From contig NZ_JSZO01000030.1 in the NCBI RefSeq assembly GCF_000801955.1, forward strand, positions 1 through 64,000: 64,000 nucleotides of DNA, given 5' to 3'. This document shows positions 7,877 through 17,710 of the stretch, piece after piece (the first letter of the stretch is position 1; every line of letters starts with the position of its first letter). The notes under the pieces were generated by a model, which was not told the DNA's origin, searched no databases, and saw nothing but the letters and a program-made list of their open reading frames with translations. The stretch is from Ralstonia sp. A12. GTDB taxonomy: Bacteria; Pseudomonadota; Gammaproteobacteria; Burkholderiales; Burkholderiaceae. A program made the position numbers and the translations under genes.

Positions 7877-10033
7877 TTATTGCGACTGCGAGAAGTCCAG
7901 CGCGTTGGTCAGGTCGCCCATCGGCTTGTTGCCGTTGGCCACCAGGCCGTCGTCGCGTTGCTTCAGGCCCGGCAGCGTCGGCAGGGCAAAGCGGTGCGTG
8001 ATCAAACGCAGCACCGAAGCCGTGTCGTACTGGGTGTGGTCAATGAAGCCCTTCTTGGCGAACGGCGAGACGATGATCGCCGGGATACGCGTGCCCGGGC
8101 CCCAGCGGTCAGCCTTCGGCACCGTGGCGTGGTCGTAGAAGCCGCCGTTTTCGTCATACGTCACGACGATCACCATGTTTTTCCACTGCGGGCTCTTCTG
8201 CAGTTGGGCGATCACGTTGGCGATGTGGGCGTCACCGTCAGCCACGTTGGCGTAGCCGGCGTGCTGGTTCAGGTTGCCCTGCGGCTTGTAGAACGTCACG
8301 GCCGGCAGCTTGCCTGCGGCAGCGTCTTGCAGGAAGGCCGCGTCGTAGTCCTTCAGGTGAGCTGCGCGCTCGGCGGTACCGTTGGTGGTGGCCGGGTCGA
8401 AGCGGGTGAAGTAGTTGAACGGCTGGTGGTGCGGCTGGAACTGGATCGTGCCGCCGTAAATCACGTTGCGCGTGGCGTTCGGGGCGTCGGCCAGCGCTGC
8501 ATTCCAGGCGCCGGCGTACCAGGCCCAGTTCACCCCCTTGGCTGTCAGCAGGTCACCGATGTTGGTCTGCTGCGATTGTGCCGGCAGGGTCGAAGCCTTG
8601 GTCGGGTCTGCATAGGCTGCGTTGCCGCTGGCCGCTGCGTTGTTGCCCGACGGCTGGTACGGCGGCTGCATCGTGTTGACAGCGTACGAGTTGCCGTTGG
8701 CGTCGACCGGGGTCAGGGCGCCATCCTTCGTGCCGCCGGCATACGACGTCGGTGCACCTGCCATGACGGAGCTTGCGCTCGGCACCAGCGTCGGCGAGCC
8801 GTTTGCATCGGTATTGACCGCAGCGATGCTGCCCTTGGCCACCGAGGTGGCGGCGTTCGGGTAGACCGGTGCGCACGCGCAGATCAGGTACTGGTGGTTC
8901 AGGAACGAACCGCCGAAGGCGCCCATGAAGAAGTTGTCGGCCAGCGTGTATTGCTTGGCGATGTTCCACATGGCCATCTTGCTGCCGTCGTAGTAACCCA
9001 TCGACAGGCCGCCCGCGTCGGCAAAGGCGGCGAACTTGTCGTTCTTGCCACCGTTGATTTGCATCTGGTTCTGATAGAAGCGGTGCCAGAGGTCACGCGT
9101 GATGACGTTCTGACCCACAACAATGCCCGAGCTGCCGAAGCCCGACGTGGCATCGATCTGGAACATCTGGTTCGCCATGTTGGCGGACTGCGCCTGCGTG
9201 ACCTGCACGGTCTGGCCGGCAGCGGTCACACCACCCCAGGTCGGCGGCAGCGTCGGCAGCACGGAGCCGTCGAAGTCCTTCTGTGCAACGGCGGTGCCCG
9301 TCGAGGTCTGGTTCACACCCGGGATACCGTTGGCGCCCGGGAACAGGCCGTACAGGTTGTCGAAGCCGCGGTTTTCCGCGTAGATCACGACGATGGTCTG
9401 CACGTTGTTGTTCAGCGCCATACGCTTGGCAACGCCGTCGCGGATGCCCTTGTTGACGTCGCCGCCGCTGGCGACGGCATCGGCGATCAGGGCGATGGCC
9501 TGGTCGATCTCAGCCTGCAGCGTAGCCTTGATGTTGGCGTCGCTTTCCTTGTTGTGGTCTTCCAGCAGCTTGTCGATCGTCACGCCCAGGCGTGCGGCCA
9601 GAGCCGTCTTGGCAGCGTTGATGTCGCCGCCGTTGCTGTCCATCAGAGCAGCCAGTTCCGTCGAGATGGCGCTGATCACGCCTGCGGCGCCGGCCGGTGC
9701 GCGGAACACCAGCGGTTGCGTGATGGCATTGTGAGCACCCGTAGCCGGGTCATTGCGGAAGGCGTCAGTGCCGACTTCAACCGTGACGGCACCCGAACCG
9801 GCCAGCGTGTAGGCGCCGTTGGCATCGGTGTAGGTGCTGGTTTCACCCGAATCGCACTTGCCGTTGTTATTGGCGTCAATACAGACCTTGGCGTGCTCGA
9901 AGTAGCTGCCGGTCACCACGCCCGAAGTGGATTGCGTGGAGGCGGTGCTGTTGCTCGAGTCGCTGCCGCCGCAGGCGGACATGCTCGCCGCGACCAGCGC
10001 GGTCAGCGGCAGAAGACGGAATGCTCGGCTCAT
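7877..10033 (-). CDS. Phosphoesterase-family lipoprotein (acid phosphatase AcpA / phospholipase C-like)
   Basis: The product (718 aa) starts with a signal sequence that ends in a lipobox-like SMSACGG, so it is probably a lipoprotein. Residues about 45-85 contain a Ca-binding-style loop (CIDANNNGKCDSGE) of the kind found in secreted carboxypeptidase-like repeats. The main part matches the phosphoesterase family PF04185 (AcpA acid phosphatases and non-haemolytic phospholipase C). Metal-site motifs are visible: YAENRGFDN for the nucleophile region and TYDENGGFYDHA near the C-terminus. It should hydrolyse phosphate monoesters or phosphodiesters in the periplasm or at the surface. The frame is open 73 codons further upstream, but the ATG at 10033 begins the lipoprotein signal. 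It diverges from the cytochrome c peroxidase gene across 275 bp. Confidence 0.82.
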   Translation of the reverse strand: MSRAFRLLPLTALVAASMSACGGSDSSNSTASTQSTSGVVTGSYFEHAKVCIDANNNGKCDSGETSTYTDANGAYTLAGSGAVTVEVGTDAFRNDPATGAHNAITQPLVFRAPAGAAGVISAISTELAALMDSNGGDINAAKTALAARLGVTIDKLLEDHNKESDANIKATLQAEIDQAIALIADAVASGGDVNKGIRDGVAKRMALNNNVQTIVVIYAENRGFDNLYGLFPGANGIPGVNQTSTGTAVAQKDFDGSVLPTLPPTWGGVTAAGQTVQVTQAQSANMANQMFQIDATSGFGSSGIVVGQNVITRDLWHRFYQNQMQINGGKNDKFAAFADAGGLSMGYYDGSKMAMWNIAKQYTLADNFFMGAFGGSFLNHQYLICACAPVYPNAATSVAKGSIAAVNTDANGSPTLVPSASSVMAGAPTSYAGGTKDGALTPVDANGNSYAVNTMQPPYQPSGNNAAASGNAAYADPTKASTLPAQSQQTNIGDLLTAKGVNWAWYAGAWNAALADAPNATRNVIYGGTIQFQPHHQPFNYFTRFDPATTNGTAERAAHLKDYDAAFLQDAAAGKLPAVTFYKPQGNLNQHAGYANVADGDAHIANVIAQLQKSPQWKNMVIVVTYDENGGFYDHATVPKADRWGPGTRIPAIIVSPFAKKGFIDHTQYDTASVLRLITHRFALPTLPGLKQRDDGLVANGNKPMGDLTNALDFSQSQ

Positions 10034-10308
10034 GATTTCCCTGGATTGTTGTGTGGGGGACGAAAGCGAGCCGGAGTCTGGTCTTCCTGTGTGACAAGTT
10101 GATGATGAAAACGTTGGCCTGAAGCGAGTCTCGGTCCAATTGACCGTGATAACCACTATCAGGATGAGCAGGGGCACCACCGAACGTTTGAAGACAATTG
10201 CCACCATGAGGGCTCTCCAAGGGCTGACGTGACACACGTTTGACGACATCAAAGTGTCATGGGCGCCGTGCTAAGTTGCAAGGCTCCCAATACTCCGCCT
10301 TGTCGCCA
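10034..10308. promoter_or_regulatory. Divergent promoter region with a dyad operator candidate
   Basis: This 275-bp spacer must hold promoters for both divergent lipoprotein genes. A nested dyad lies at 10230-10259: TGACAC (10230-10235) pairs with GTGTCA (10254-10259), and inside it TTTGA (10239-10243) pairs with TCAAA (10249-10253). It is closer to the peroxidase gene. The regulator is not identifiable; the TGACA-like half sites do not form a convincing Pho box. Confidence 0.35.
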
Positions 10309-11685
10309 ATGCGTCGCCTTCTGCCTGTTGCCACTCTTCGCGTGATCGCCATCACGGCATGCGCGCTTGCCGGGCTGGCCGCTTGCGGACGCAGCGAACC
10401 TTCAGCGGCGCAGGCGGCGACTACCGCCTTGGCTCCATCAGCTTCTGCGCCGGCAGCCAAGCCAGTTGCGGCCTCCGCCCCGGCTGCGCCGGCCTACGAG
10501 AAGGCCTTCTACACGATGATGGCGACGCGCCGCCCCTCGGTGCCCGCGATGACGGCACTGGGCAAGGCGCTGTTCTTTGATCCGGCACTGTCGGCTTCGG
10601 GCAAACAGGCCTGCGCAAGCTGCCATAGCCCGACGAACGCCTATGGCCCGCCGAATGATCTGTCGGTACAACTGGGCGGCACGGATATGAACAAGACCGG
10701 TGTGCGTGCCGCACCCTCGCTGCGCTACATCCAGAATGTGCCGGCATTCACCGAGCACTTCTACGAGAGCGACGGCAACGATTCGGAAGACCAAGGCCCG
10801 ACCGGTGGCTACACCTGGGATGGCCGCGTCTCGTCCACGCACGATCAGGCCCGCATTCCGCTGCTTTCCGCGCACGAGATGGCAAACGGCACGCCGGCCG
10901 CCGTGGTGGCCAAGCTGCGCAACGGCCGTCATGCGCAGACGTTCCGCCAAGTGTTCGGCAATGACATTCTCGACAATGAGGACACCGCGTTCCGCGCAGC
11001 GTTGATGGTGCTGGAGGTCTTCCAGCAGACGCCGTCGGAGTTCTATCCGTACGACAGCAAGTACGACGCGTTCCTGCGCAAGCAGGTCAAGCTGTCGCCG
11101 CAGGAGATGCATGGCCTGCAGGTGTTTGCCGATCCGGCCAAGGGCAACTGCGCGGTGTGTCACGTGAGCGTGATCAAGCAGGACGGCGCCTTCCCGGCCT
11201 TTACCGATTTCGGCCACATTGCCGTGGGTGTGCCGCGCAACCGCGCGCTGGCGGCCAATGCCGATCCGGCGTTCTTTGATCTTGGCCTGTGCGGCCCGGA
11301 CCGGACGGACCTGAAAGACCGCGCCGACTACTGCGGCCGCTTCCGCACGCCGTCGCTGCGCAACGTGGCGCTGCGCAAGACGTTCTTCCACAATGGCGCC
11401 ATCCACTCGCTGGAAGATGCCGTGCGCTTCTACGCCCAGCGCGATACGCAGCCGCAGAAGTGGTATCCGCGCAAGGCCGACGGCACTGTCGACAAGTTCG
11501 ACGATCTGCCGCCGCAGTACCGCGCCAACGTCAACATGGAGCCGCCCTTTGGCGGCAAGCCCGGCGACAAGCCAGTGCTCTCCGAGGCCGACGTGCGCGA
11601 CATCGTTGTCTTCCTCAAGACGCTGACTGACGGCTATCGGCCCGTGCAGGCGTCAAAGCAGGCCGCCCGCGTGGCCCAGCGTTGA
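10309..11685 (+). CDS. Di-haem cytochrome c peroxidase / MauG family lipoprotein
   Basis: The product (458 aa from the ATG at 10309) has a lipobox LAAC with Cys26, an Ala/Pro-rich linker to about residue 62, and two c-type haem sites, CASCH (102-106) and CAVCH (281-285). That is the layout of bacterial di-haem peroxidases (CcpA/MauG group), which reduce hydrogen peroxide with electrons from small cytochromes, or oxidise other substrates. The conserved GxYTWDGR and the RTPSLRNVALRKTFFHNGAI stretch near the C-terminus fit this family. The frame is open 23 codons upstream but without a signal sequence. Membrane anchoring as a lipoprotein is somewhat unusual, since many family members are soluble in the periplasm. 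Confidence 0.87.
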   Translation: MRRLLPVATLRVIAITACALAGLAACGRSEPSAAQAATTALAPSASAPAAKPVAASAPAAPAYEKAFYTMMATRRPSVPAMTALGKALFFDPALSASGKQACASCHSPTNAYGPPNDLSVQLGGTDMNKTGVRAAPSLRYIQNVPAFTEHFYESDGNDSEDQGPTGGYTWDGRVSSTHDQARIPLLSAHEMANGTPAAVVAKLRNGRHAQTFRQVFGNDILDNEDTAFRAALMVLEVFQQTPSEFYPYDSKYDAFLRKQVKLSPQEMHGLQVFADPAKGNCAVCHVSVIKQDGAFPAFTDFGHIAVGVPRNRALAANADPAFFDLGLCGPDRTDLKDRADYCGRFRTPSLRNVALRKTFFHNGAIHSLEDAVRFYAQRDTQPQKWYPRKADGTVDKFDDLPPQYRANVNMEPPFGGKPGDKPVLSEADVRDIVVFLKTLTDGYRPVQASKQAARVAQR

Positions 11686-11794
11686 ACGCATGGGCGGTCG
11701 GCCCGTTTGTTGCGTTCTCTGCCGCAGCGCAGGCCATGCGTGCGCTGCGGTTATCATCAGCGGATTGCATTTGCGCTGTCACTGACTTTTCCCT

Positions 11795-13372
11795 ATGACC
11801 TGGCTTGCTGACCCGTCCATCTGGATCGGCCTGTTCACCCTGGTGGTGCTCGAGATCGTTCTCGGCATCGACAACCTCGTTTTCATCGCCATCCTTGTCA
11901 ACAAGCTGCCACCCGCGCAGCGCGACCGCGCCCGGATGATCGGCCTTGGCCTGGCGCTGGGGATGCGGATGGTGTTGCTGGCGGCCATGTCGTGGCTGAT
12001 CGGGCTGACCAAGCCGCTGCTGACGATCGGGCCGGTGGATCTGTCGGGGCGCTCGATCATCCTGCTGCTGGGCGGGTTCTTCCTATTGTTCAAGGCCACC
12101 TCTGAGCTGCACGAGCGCCTGGACGGTGAGCCGCAGGACGAAAGCCACGGCACCGGTCACGGTAAGTTCTGGAACGTGATCGCGCAGGTGGTGATTCTGG
12201 ATGCCGTGTTCTCCATCGACTCCGTCATCACCGCCGTGGGCATGGTCAATGACCTGCCGGTGATGATGACTGCCGTGGTGATCGCCATGGCCGCCATGCT
12301 GTTCGCTTCGCGCCCGCTCACCGCCTTCGTCAATGCGCACCGCACCGTGGTGGTGCTGTGCCTGAGCTTCCTGCTGATGATCGGTTTCAGTCTGGTGGCG
12401 GAAGGGCTGGGCTTCCACATTCCGAAGGGCTATCTGTACGCGGCCATCGGCTTCTCGATCCTGATCGAATTCTTCAACCAGGTGGCCCAGCGCAACACCG
12501 TGCGCTACGAGCGCCGCCGCCCGCTGCGCGAGCGCACGGCCGATGCCGTGCTGAGCCTGTTGGGTGACCGCCGCGGCGCTCCAGCCGATGCCGAAGCCCA
12601 CGAAGCTGCGCCGCATGCCAACCAGCCCGCGCCCGAGACTGTGTTCCGCCCGGAAGAGCGCAGCATGGTCAGTGGCGTGCTAGATCTGGCCGAGCGCTCA
12701 ATCCGGTCGATCATGACGCCGCGCCATGAAATCTCCTGGGTGGATCTGCATGCCGATGCGGCAGTGACACGCAAGCTGCTACTGGCCGTGCCGCATAACC
12801 AGTTTCCGGTGTGCCGTGGCGGGCTGGATGATCTGGTGGGAGTGGCGCGCGCGAAAGACCTGATGGGCGACCTCGACACGCGCGGCGCCATCGATGTGGA
12901 ACGCTCGATCAAACCTGCGCTGAAGGTGTCCGACAACCTCGGCATCCTGCGCCTGATGGATCAGCTCAAGCGCGCGCGCGGACGCATGCTGGTGGTAACG
13001 GACCCGCTGGATGTGGTGCAGGGGGTGGTGACGCCCATCGACGTGCTCGAAGCCATTGCCGGCGAGTTTCCCGACGAAGATGAGCGCTCCGATGTGCTGC
13101 CGCTCGACGACGGGGCCTGGGATGTGGCCGGCGAGGCCGACCTGCGCCAGCTCGAAGACGTGCTGCACGTCGACTGGCTGCTCGACGAGGGCGGTGGCGC
13201 CACGAGCCTGGGCGGCTACCTGTTCAACCAGTGGGATCGTCTGCCTGAAGTGGGTGACACGCTGGTGCGCCACGATTTGCGCTTCGTCGTGCTTGAAGCC
13301 GGCAGCCGCCGCATCGTGCGCGTGCGCATCGAGCGCATGGAAGAAGTGACGGCGCCCGACGCCGAAGCCTAA
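11795..13372 (+). CDS. TerC-family membrane protein with CBS and CorC/HlyC domains
   Basis: The product (525 aa) resembles the E. coli YegH/YoaE type. Residues about 1-235 carry seven hydrophobic helices with TerC signatures ([16 protein letters not shown] near the start and [18 protein letters not shown] in the second half, both with the conserved acidic residues). Residues about 290-420 hold a CBS pair ([12 protein letters not shown], then [19 protein letters not shown]). The C-terminal 90 residues match the transporter-associated CorC/HlyC domain. TerC proteins are linked to metal ion export, including manganese, and to tellurite resistance. No clear ribosome site is seen before the ATG. 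Its stop overlaps the converging B3/B4 gene by 4 bp. Confidence 0.87.
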   Translation: MTWLADPSIWIGLFTLVVLEIVLGIDNLVFIAILVNKLPPAQRDRARMIGLGLALGMRMVLLAAMSWLIGLTKPLLTIGPVDLSGRSIILLLGGFFLLFKATSELHERLDGEPQDESHGTGHGKFWNVIAQVVILDAVFSIDSVITAVGMVNDLPVMMTAVVIAMAAMLFASRPLTAFVNAHRTVVVLCLSFLLMIGFSLVAEGLGFHIPKGYLYAAIGFSILIEFFNQVAQRNTVRYERRRPLRERTADAVLSLLGDRRGAPADAEAHEAAPHANQPAPETVFRPEERSMVSGVLDLAERSIRSIMTPRHEISWVDLHADAAVTRKLLLAVPHNQFPVCRGGLDDLVGVARAKDLMGDLDTRGAIDVERSIKPALKVSDNLGILRLMDQLKRARGRMLVVTDPLDVVQGVVTPIDVLEAIAGEFPDEDERSDVLPLDDGAWDVAGEADLRQLEDVLHVDWLLDEGGGATSLGGYLFNQWDRLPEVGDTLVRHDLRFVVLEAGSRRIVRVRIERMEEVTAPDAEA

Positions 13373-14061
13373 GCCACGTATTCCGGCGCCGCCGCACTCA
13401 GCAGGCGCGGCGCCGAGACCACCATCCCGGCGGCCGTCAGCGCTGCCGACAGTGTTCCCAGCAACGTACGCACATCGGCAGCCGCACTCGCGTGCATGCC
13501 TTCCACCACGATCAACGCGTCCGCTGTGCGTGCATGCACGGCAGAATCGCCGCTCTGACGGTGACACCAGCGGCGCGCGTGCGCGTGGTTGGCAGCATCT
13601 GCAAAAATCACTTCGTCCACATCGGGTTGCTCGATTTCGCCCGCGAAGGTGACGTAGCGCTCATTGCCGGCGGCGCGGCGGACCGTCAAAGGCCATTCGA
13701 TGGCGGTTGTGTCCAACACCGCCACCGGAATCGCAAATGCCAGTGAAGCTGCGTTGCACACGTCGATGAGCGGATGCAGTTGTGGCAGCGCGTCGTCCTT
13801 CCTGAAACGTCGTAGTAGCGACTCGGCTGCGCAGCGATACTGCGTGGGTTTCAAGCCCATGCGCGTGAACGCACGGCGCCACGCCTGGATTTCCGGCAAC
13901 TCGCCTTCGGGCGTGCTCGCCAACCGAGTACGAGCGACTGCCTGCAGGCGGGCGATCTCCGCATCGAAGCGGGCATCCGGTCGGACCCCCTTGACCGACA
14001 GCACACCGGGCACGAGTTCAGGAAAGTCGCGCCAGATTTGGATGGCATGGGTGAAGTGCAT
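13369..14061 (-). CDS. Free-standing B3/B4 (PheT-like) domain protein
   Basis: The 230-residue product matches the B3/B4 domain that in PheRS beta subunits hosts editing of mischarged tRNA; here it stands alone, as in many bacteria. Recognisable stretches are [41 protein letters not shown] and [20 protein letters not shown]. Free-standing members may clear wrongly charged amino acids or bind tRNA, but the role is not proven. The ATG at 14061 follows the EamA stop by 2 bp, so the two are translationally coupled; the frame is open further upstream inside the EamA gene. Last gene of the AraC-EamA-B3/B4 minus-strand set. Confidence 0.82.
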   Translation of the reverse strand: MHFTHAIQIWRDFPELVPGVLSVKGVRPDARFDAEIARLQAVARTRLASTPEGELPEIQAWRRAFTRMGLKPTQYRCAAESLLRRFRKDDALPQLHPLIDVCNAASLAFAIPVAVLDTTAIEWPLTVRRAAGNERYVTFAGEIEQPDVDEVIFADAANHAHARRWCHRQSGDSAVHARTADALIVVEGMHASAAADVRTLLGTLSAALTAAGMVVSAPRLLSAAAPEYVA

Positions 14062-14063
14062 GG

Positions 14064-14981
14064 TCAGGTGGACTCCTTGGGCATGGAAGACGCCGGTGCG
14101 GACGAGCGCGCCAGGCCGAGGCTCAACACCGCCGCCAGTACACACGCGATACCGACGATCTGCCGGCCGCTGACCGCCTCACCGAGCAATGTGGCGGCAA
14201 ACACCACCGCGGCCACGGGGGCAAGGGCCGTGAAGAGCGAGGCCTCCGCGCCGCTCACACGTGCCGCACCCGCGTACCAGAGTACGAAGCCGGCGACGGT
14301 GGGCACGACGGCGTAGTAGGCAACAGCGGCCAGCGCGTGCGTAGCCTCGGCTCCGGCATGCAGTTGCCAGGGCGCTTCCCACAGCGCCGGCAGCACGGCT
14401 GTCAACAAGCCGAACAGGCTCATCAGCGTCGACAGCGCCAGTGGCGGCACCGGCGTGTGCAGCCGCTTATTGAGCAGGATGAACAGCCCTTCGCAGACCA
14501 CGGCACCCATCACCAGCACGTTGCCCAGTAGCGGATGCGCTGCATCACTGCCCGGTTGGAATGCAATGGCCAGCACGCCCGCCGTCGCCAGCGCGATCGC
14601 GCCCAGTACCGCGCGCCCGGGGCGCTCGCCCAGCACCACGATGGCGATGAGTGCCGACACCACCGGCAACGTGCCGATGATGACGCCAGCGTCTGCCGCC
14701 GATGTATGCCGAAGCCCAGAGATCAGGAGCGTGGTGTAACCCACACTGCCGGCCGCCGCCTGCAGGAACAGCAGGCCCCAGTCTTTGCGCGAGAGCACCG
14801 GCCAGCGCGCACCCGTCACGCGCATGGCAACGAGAAACAGAGGCAGCGCGATCGCAAAGCGCAACGCCGTAGCGGTGAACGGCGGCAGCCCGGCGGCGAT
14901 GATCTTGCTGGCCGCAACCGTGCTGCCCACCAACACCATCGCCAGCGCGAGGTAGAGGCAACCTTCGAGGCGTTTGGACAT
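14064..14981 (-). CDS. EamA/DMT family transporter
   Basis: The 305-residue product has ten predicted helices in two five-helix EamA repeats (first starting LYLALAMVLVGSTVAASKII, second around LGNVLVMGAVVCEGLFILLN). Members of the drug/metabolite transporter superfamily export amino acids, metabolites or drugs. I took the ATG at 14981, which begins directly before the first helix; the longer open frame (to 15110) runs into the 3' end of the AraC gene. The coupled B3/B4 gene and the AraC regulator upstream suggest an amino-acid or analogue export unit, but this is inference. Confidence 0.83.
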   Translation of the reverse strand: MSKRLEGCLYLALAMVLVGSTVAASKIIAAGLPPFTATALRFAIALPLFLVAMRVTGARWPVLSRKDWGLLFLQAAAGSVGYTTLLISGLRHTSAADAGVIIGTLPVVSALIAIVVLGERPGRAVLGAIALATAGVLAIAFQPGSDAAHPLLGNVLVMGAVVCEGLFILLNKRLHTPVPPLALSTLMSLFGLLTAVLPALWEAPWQLHAGAEATHALAAVAYYAVVPTVAGFVLWYAGAARVSGAEASLFTALAPVAAVVFAATLLGEAVSGRQIVGIACVLAAVLSLGLARSSAPASSMPKEST

Positions 14982-15075
14982 GTCGAACCCTGCGTCTGTG
15001 AAAGCCCGCAGGATGGCGGTGCCCGAGGCGCGCGTCTTGAACGAAATTGCAGGGGGGAGGGGCCGCCGGTTGCCG

Positions 15076-15924
15076 CTACCGCGCCGCTGCCACCATGCCC
15101 GGCGACACACCGTACTTGCGCACGAACTGGCGGGTCATGTGGCTCTGATCGGCAAAACCGCAGGCGGCAGCGGCCTCCGCCAGCGGCAGGCCCTGGGTGA
15201 TCAGGCGGCGCGCAAGGGCAATGCGCCGCTGTAACTGATAGGCATGCGGTGTGAGGCCTGTAACGCGCGCAAAACCGCGCAACACCTGGAAGCGGCTGAG
15301 ACCGGTCTCTTGTGCAAGGTCGAGCAGCGAGACTGCGGCGGCGGGGTCATCGTCGATGCGCGTGCGGGCGATGCGGATGGCATCGGGTGGATTGTCCGTG
15401 CGGGCGTTGGCGGCGTGCAGCGCATCGGCCAGCACGGAGAGCAGCAATTGCTCGCGCAGCAGCGGATCGCATTGCGCGGCGGGTGCCGTCATCTGCGCGA
15501 ACAGCAGACGCACGCGGCGCGCCAGGTTGGCATCGTGCGCGACGGGCCGGTCGAACTCGGCATTGTCCTTGCCGATCTGCAGATCATGCGCAAGCTCACT
15601 GACCGTGCACGGGTCGAAGTACAGCATGCGCCAGGCGCGGCCCGCATCGCCGATCGGGGTGCCGTCGTGCACCTCGGCGGGGTTGACCGTGATGACGTCG
15701 CCCGCGCCGGCTTCCACCATGCCGCGCCTGCTGAATGATTTCTGCGCACCGCGGTCGACAACGCCGATGCCGAACTGCTCGTGCGTGTGGCGCGGGAACG
15801 TGTGGCTGGAGTCGGCGGCAACGGCCTCCACACCCCGCATGGCGCAGCGGAGCATCGAGAACGCAGGCTGGGGCGGCCGGCTGGGCAAGGCGGTCTCCTG
15901 GGTGGAGGGCGAATGCAGCAGCAT
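15076..15924 (-). CDS. AraC family transcriptional regulator
   Basis: The product is about 282 residues. The N-terminal half is an AraC-type cupin sensing domain (FPRHTHEQFGIGVVDRGAQ, then VITVNPAEVHDG), and the C-terminal 100 residues hold two helix-turn-helix motifs (SLLDLAQETGLSRFQVLRGF and AEAAAACGFADQSHMTRQF). It lies 94 bp upstream of the EamA gene on the same strand and is likely its activator. No ribosome site marks the start; the ATG at 15924 gives normal family length. Confidence 0.82.
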   Translation of the reverse strand: MLLHSPSTQETALPSRPPQPAFSMLRCAMRGVEAVAADSSHTFPRHTHEQFGIGVVDRGAQKSFSRRGMVEAGAGDVITVNPAEVHDGTPIGDAGRAWRMLYFDPCTVSELAHDLQIGKDNAEFDRPVAHDANLARRVRLLFAQMTAPAAQCDPLLREQLLLSVLADALHAANARTDNPPDAIRIARTRIDDDPAAAVSLLDLAQETGLSRFQVLRGFARVTGLTPHAYQLQRRIALARRLITQGLPLAEAAAACGFADQSHMTRQFVRKYGVSPGMVAAAR

Positions 15925-16160
15925 AGCGCGCTTTGTGCGGTGGGATGGGGCGAGGCGGCTAGCGCTGGTACGTGCGCGCGGCGCCATATCGAAACGCGGT
16001 GGAACGTGTTCTTCGCATTTCGTTCAATTTCTGACGCGGCGCGGTTGTTATCCTCAAGACATCCCGCCCGGGGTCACCCGGTAAGATGACGCAGAGCTGG
16101 CGTCCGGCCTTGCGGGAATCGTCCCCGCTGGTGCGGGCGACAGCGTGTTTGCATTGATCC

Positions 16161-17708
16161 ATGCGCCCGTCTTTCGGCATTACCTCCAAGCTGTTCGTTG
16201 TGCTGTTCGCGTTGAGCATCGTCGTGGCGCTTGCCATGGGTGCGGCCGTGCGCTGGCGCTTCGACGCCAATTTTCTCGATTACGTCAACACGCGCGAAGC
16301 CGAGCGCATGACCGTGCTCGCCCGCGGCGTTGAAGCGGCTTACACCGAGCACGGCAACTGGGAATTCCTGCGCAACGATCGCCAGGCGTGGTTCCGCCTG
16401 CTGCGCCGCGAAGGCGCGCGTGCCCGCGCCAATGGCATGGGGGGCGAGCATTTTGATCCGCCGCCCGGCCGCCACTTTGATCCGCTGCCGCCCGACATGG
16501 GGCGTGGCATGCCGCCCGATCCTGCGCCGAATGTGCCACATGCGGGTAGCCTGCCGCCGCATCCGCCCGGCGAGATGCCGCCGCCGATGCCTCGCTCGCC
16601 GATCTGGCTGCTGGATGCCGAACGCCACGTCATCATCGGCGATGGGCCGCCGCTGGGGCCCACCGCGAAATGGCATGAACTCCGCCACAACGATCTGACC
16701 ATCGGCTGGCTGGCCATGCCGGCGCGCATGCGCGTGCCCGAAGGTGCCGACCAGGCCTTCCTGGGGCAGCAGTTGCGTGCCACGTGGATCATCGCCGCGT
16801 TGTCAGTGCTGTTGGCCGCATTGGTGGCGGTCTTGCTCGCGCGCGCGCTGCTCGCGCCGATGCGCCGCTTGACGGATGCCACCCGCCGCATGGCCGACGG
16901 CGACTACGCCGCGCGTGTCGACGTCCATTCGCGCGATGAACTTGGCGGGCTGGCAGCCGACTTCAACCACTTGGCCACATCGCTGGAAGCCAACCAAAAA
17001 ATGCGCCGCCAGCTCACCGCCGACATCTCGCACGAGTTGCGCACACCGCTGGCCGTGCTGCGTGGCGAACTGGAGGCGTTGGAAGACGGTGTGCGCCCGC
17101 TGACCGCCGCTTCGCTGGCCTCGCTGCAGGCAGAGGTGGCGACGCTCAGCAAGCTCATCGACGATTTGTACGAGCTGTCGCTGGCCGATGTGGGCGCGCT
17201 GGCCTTCCACATGGAAACGCTCGACTTGGCCGATAGCGTGTGCAGCGCCGTGCAGGGCTTCACGCCGCGCCTGATGGAAAAGGGCATCGCGCTGCAACTC
17301 GATCTGCCAAGCGGGCCTTCACAAGAGACGCTGGTGAACGGTGACCCACAGCGCCTGCGCCAAGTCATGCAGAACCTGCTGGAGAACACGCTGCGCTACA
17401 CCGATGCCGGCGGGACGCTGCGCGTGCATGTCCACCAAGACGGTGCGTGGCAGCAGATCGACGTACAGGACAGTGCGCCGGGCGTGCCCGAGGCGATGCT
17501 GCCGCGCATCTTCGACCGGCTCTTCCGTGCCGACCCTTCACGCAGCCGTGCACAGGGTGGGGCCGGCCTTGGCCTGAGCCTGTGTCAAACCATTGTTGCC
17601 GCACACGGTGGCACCATTGAGGCCCGACCCTCGCCGCTGGGCGGACTCTGGATCCTCATCCGCCTCCCCATTCTTGATCTGCTTGATCCGCCTACCGCGC
17701 ATGATTGA
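16161..17708 (+). CDS. Sensor histidine kinase (BaeS/CpxA type) with His/Met/Pro-rich periplasmic loop
   Basis: The product has 515 aa. TM1 is at about 11-30 and TM2 at about 208-230, with a periplasmic sensor loop between them. HAMP spans about 230-285, then HisKA with phospho-accepting His291 (DISHELRTP), then HATPase with NTLRYTDAGG and GAGLGLSLC. The sensor loop at about residues 93-146 is unusually rich in His, Met, Pro and Asp (for example HFDPPPGRHFDPLPPDMGRG), which suggests direct metal binding. The response regulator gene starts 2 bp after the stop, so the pair is coupled. The Spy-like gene just downstream is the probable target. The kinase-before-regulator order is as in baeSR. Confidence 0.87.
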   Translation: MRPSFGITSKLFVVLFALSIVVALAMGAAVRWRFDANFLDYVNTREAERMTVLARGVEAAYTEHGNWEFLRNDRQAWFRLLRREGARARANGMGGEHFDPPPGRHFDPLPPDMGRGMPPDPAPNVPHAGSLPPHPPGEMPPPMPRSPIWLLDAERHVIIGDGPPLGPTAKWHELRHNDLTIGWLAMPARMRVPEGADQAFLGQQLRATWIIAALSVLLAALVAVLLARALLAPMRRLTDATRRMADGDYAARVDVHSRDELGGLAADFNHLATSLEANQKMRRQLTADISHELRTPLAVLRGELEALEDGVRPLTAASLASLQAEVATLSKLIDDLYELSLADVGALAFHMETLDLADSVCSAVQGFTPRLMEKGIALQLDLPSGPSQETLVNGDPQRLRQVMQNLLENTLRYTDAGGTLRVHVHQDGAWQQIDVQDSAPGVPEAMLPRIFDRLFRADPSRSRAQGGAGLGLSLCQTIVAAHGGTIEARPSPLGGLWILIRLPILDLLDPPTAHD

Positions 17709-17710
17709 CC

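Noticed and set aside
10034-10308. Pho box for the phosphoesterase gene
   Set aside because: TGACA-like pieces are present but not as two 7-bp direct repeats at 11-bp spacing.
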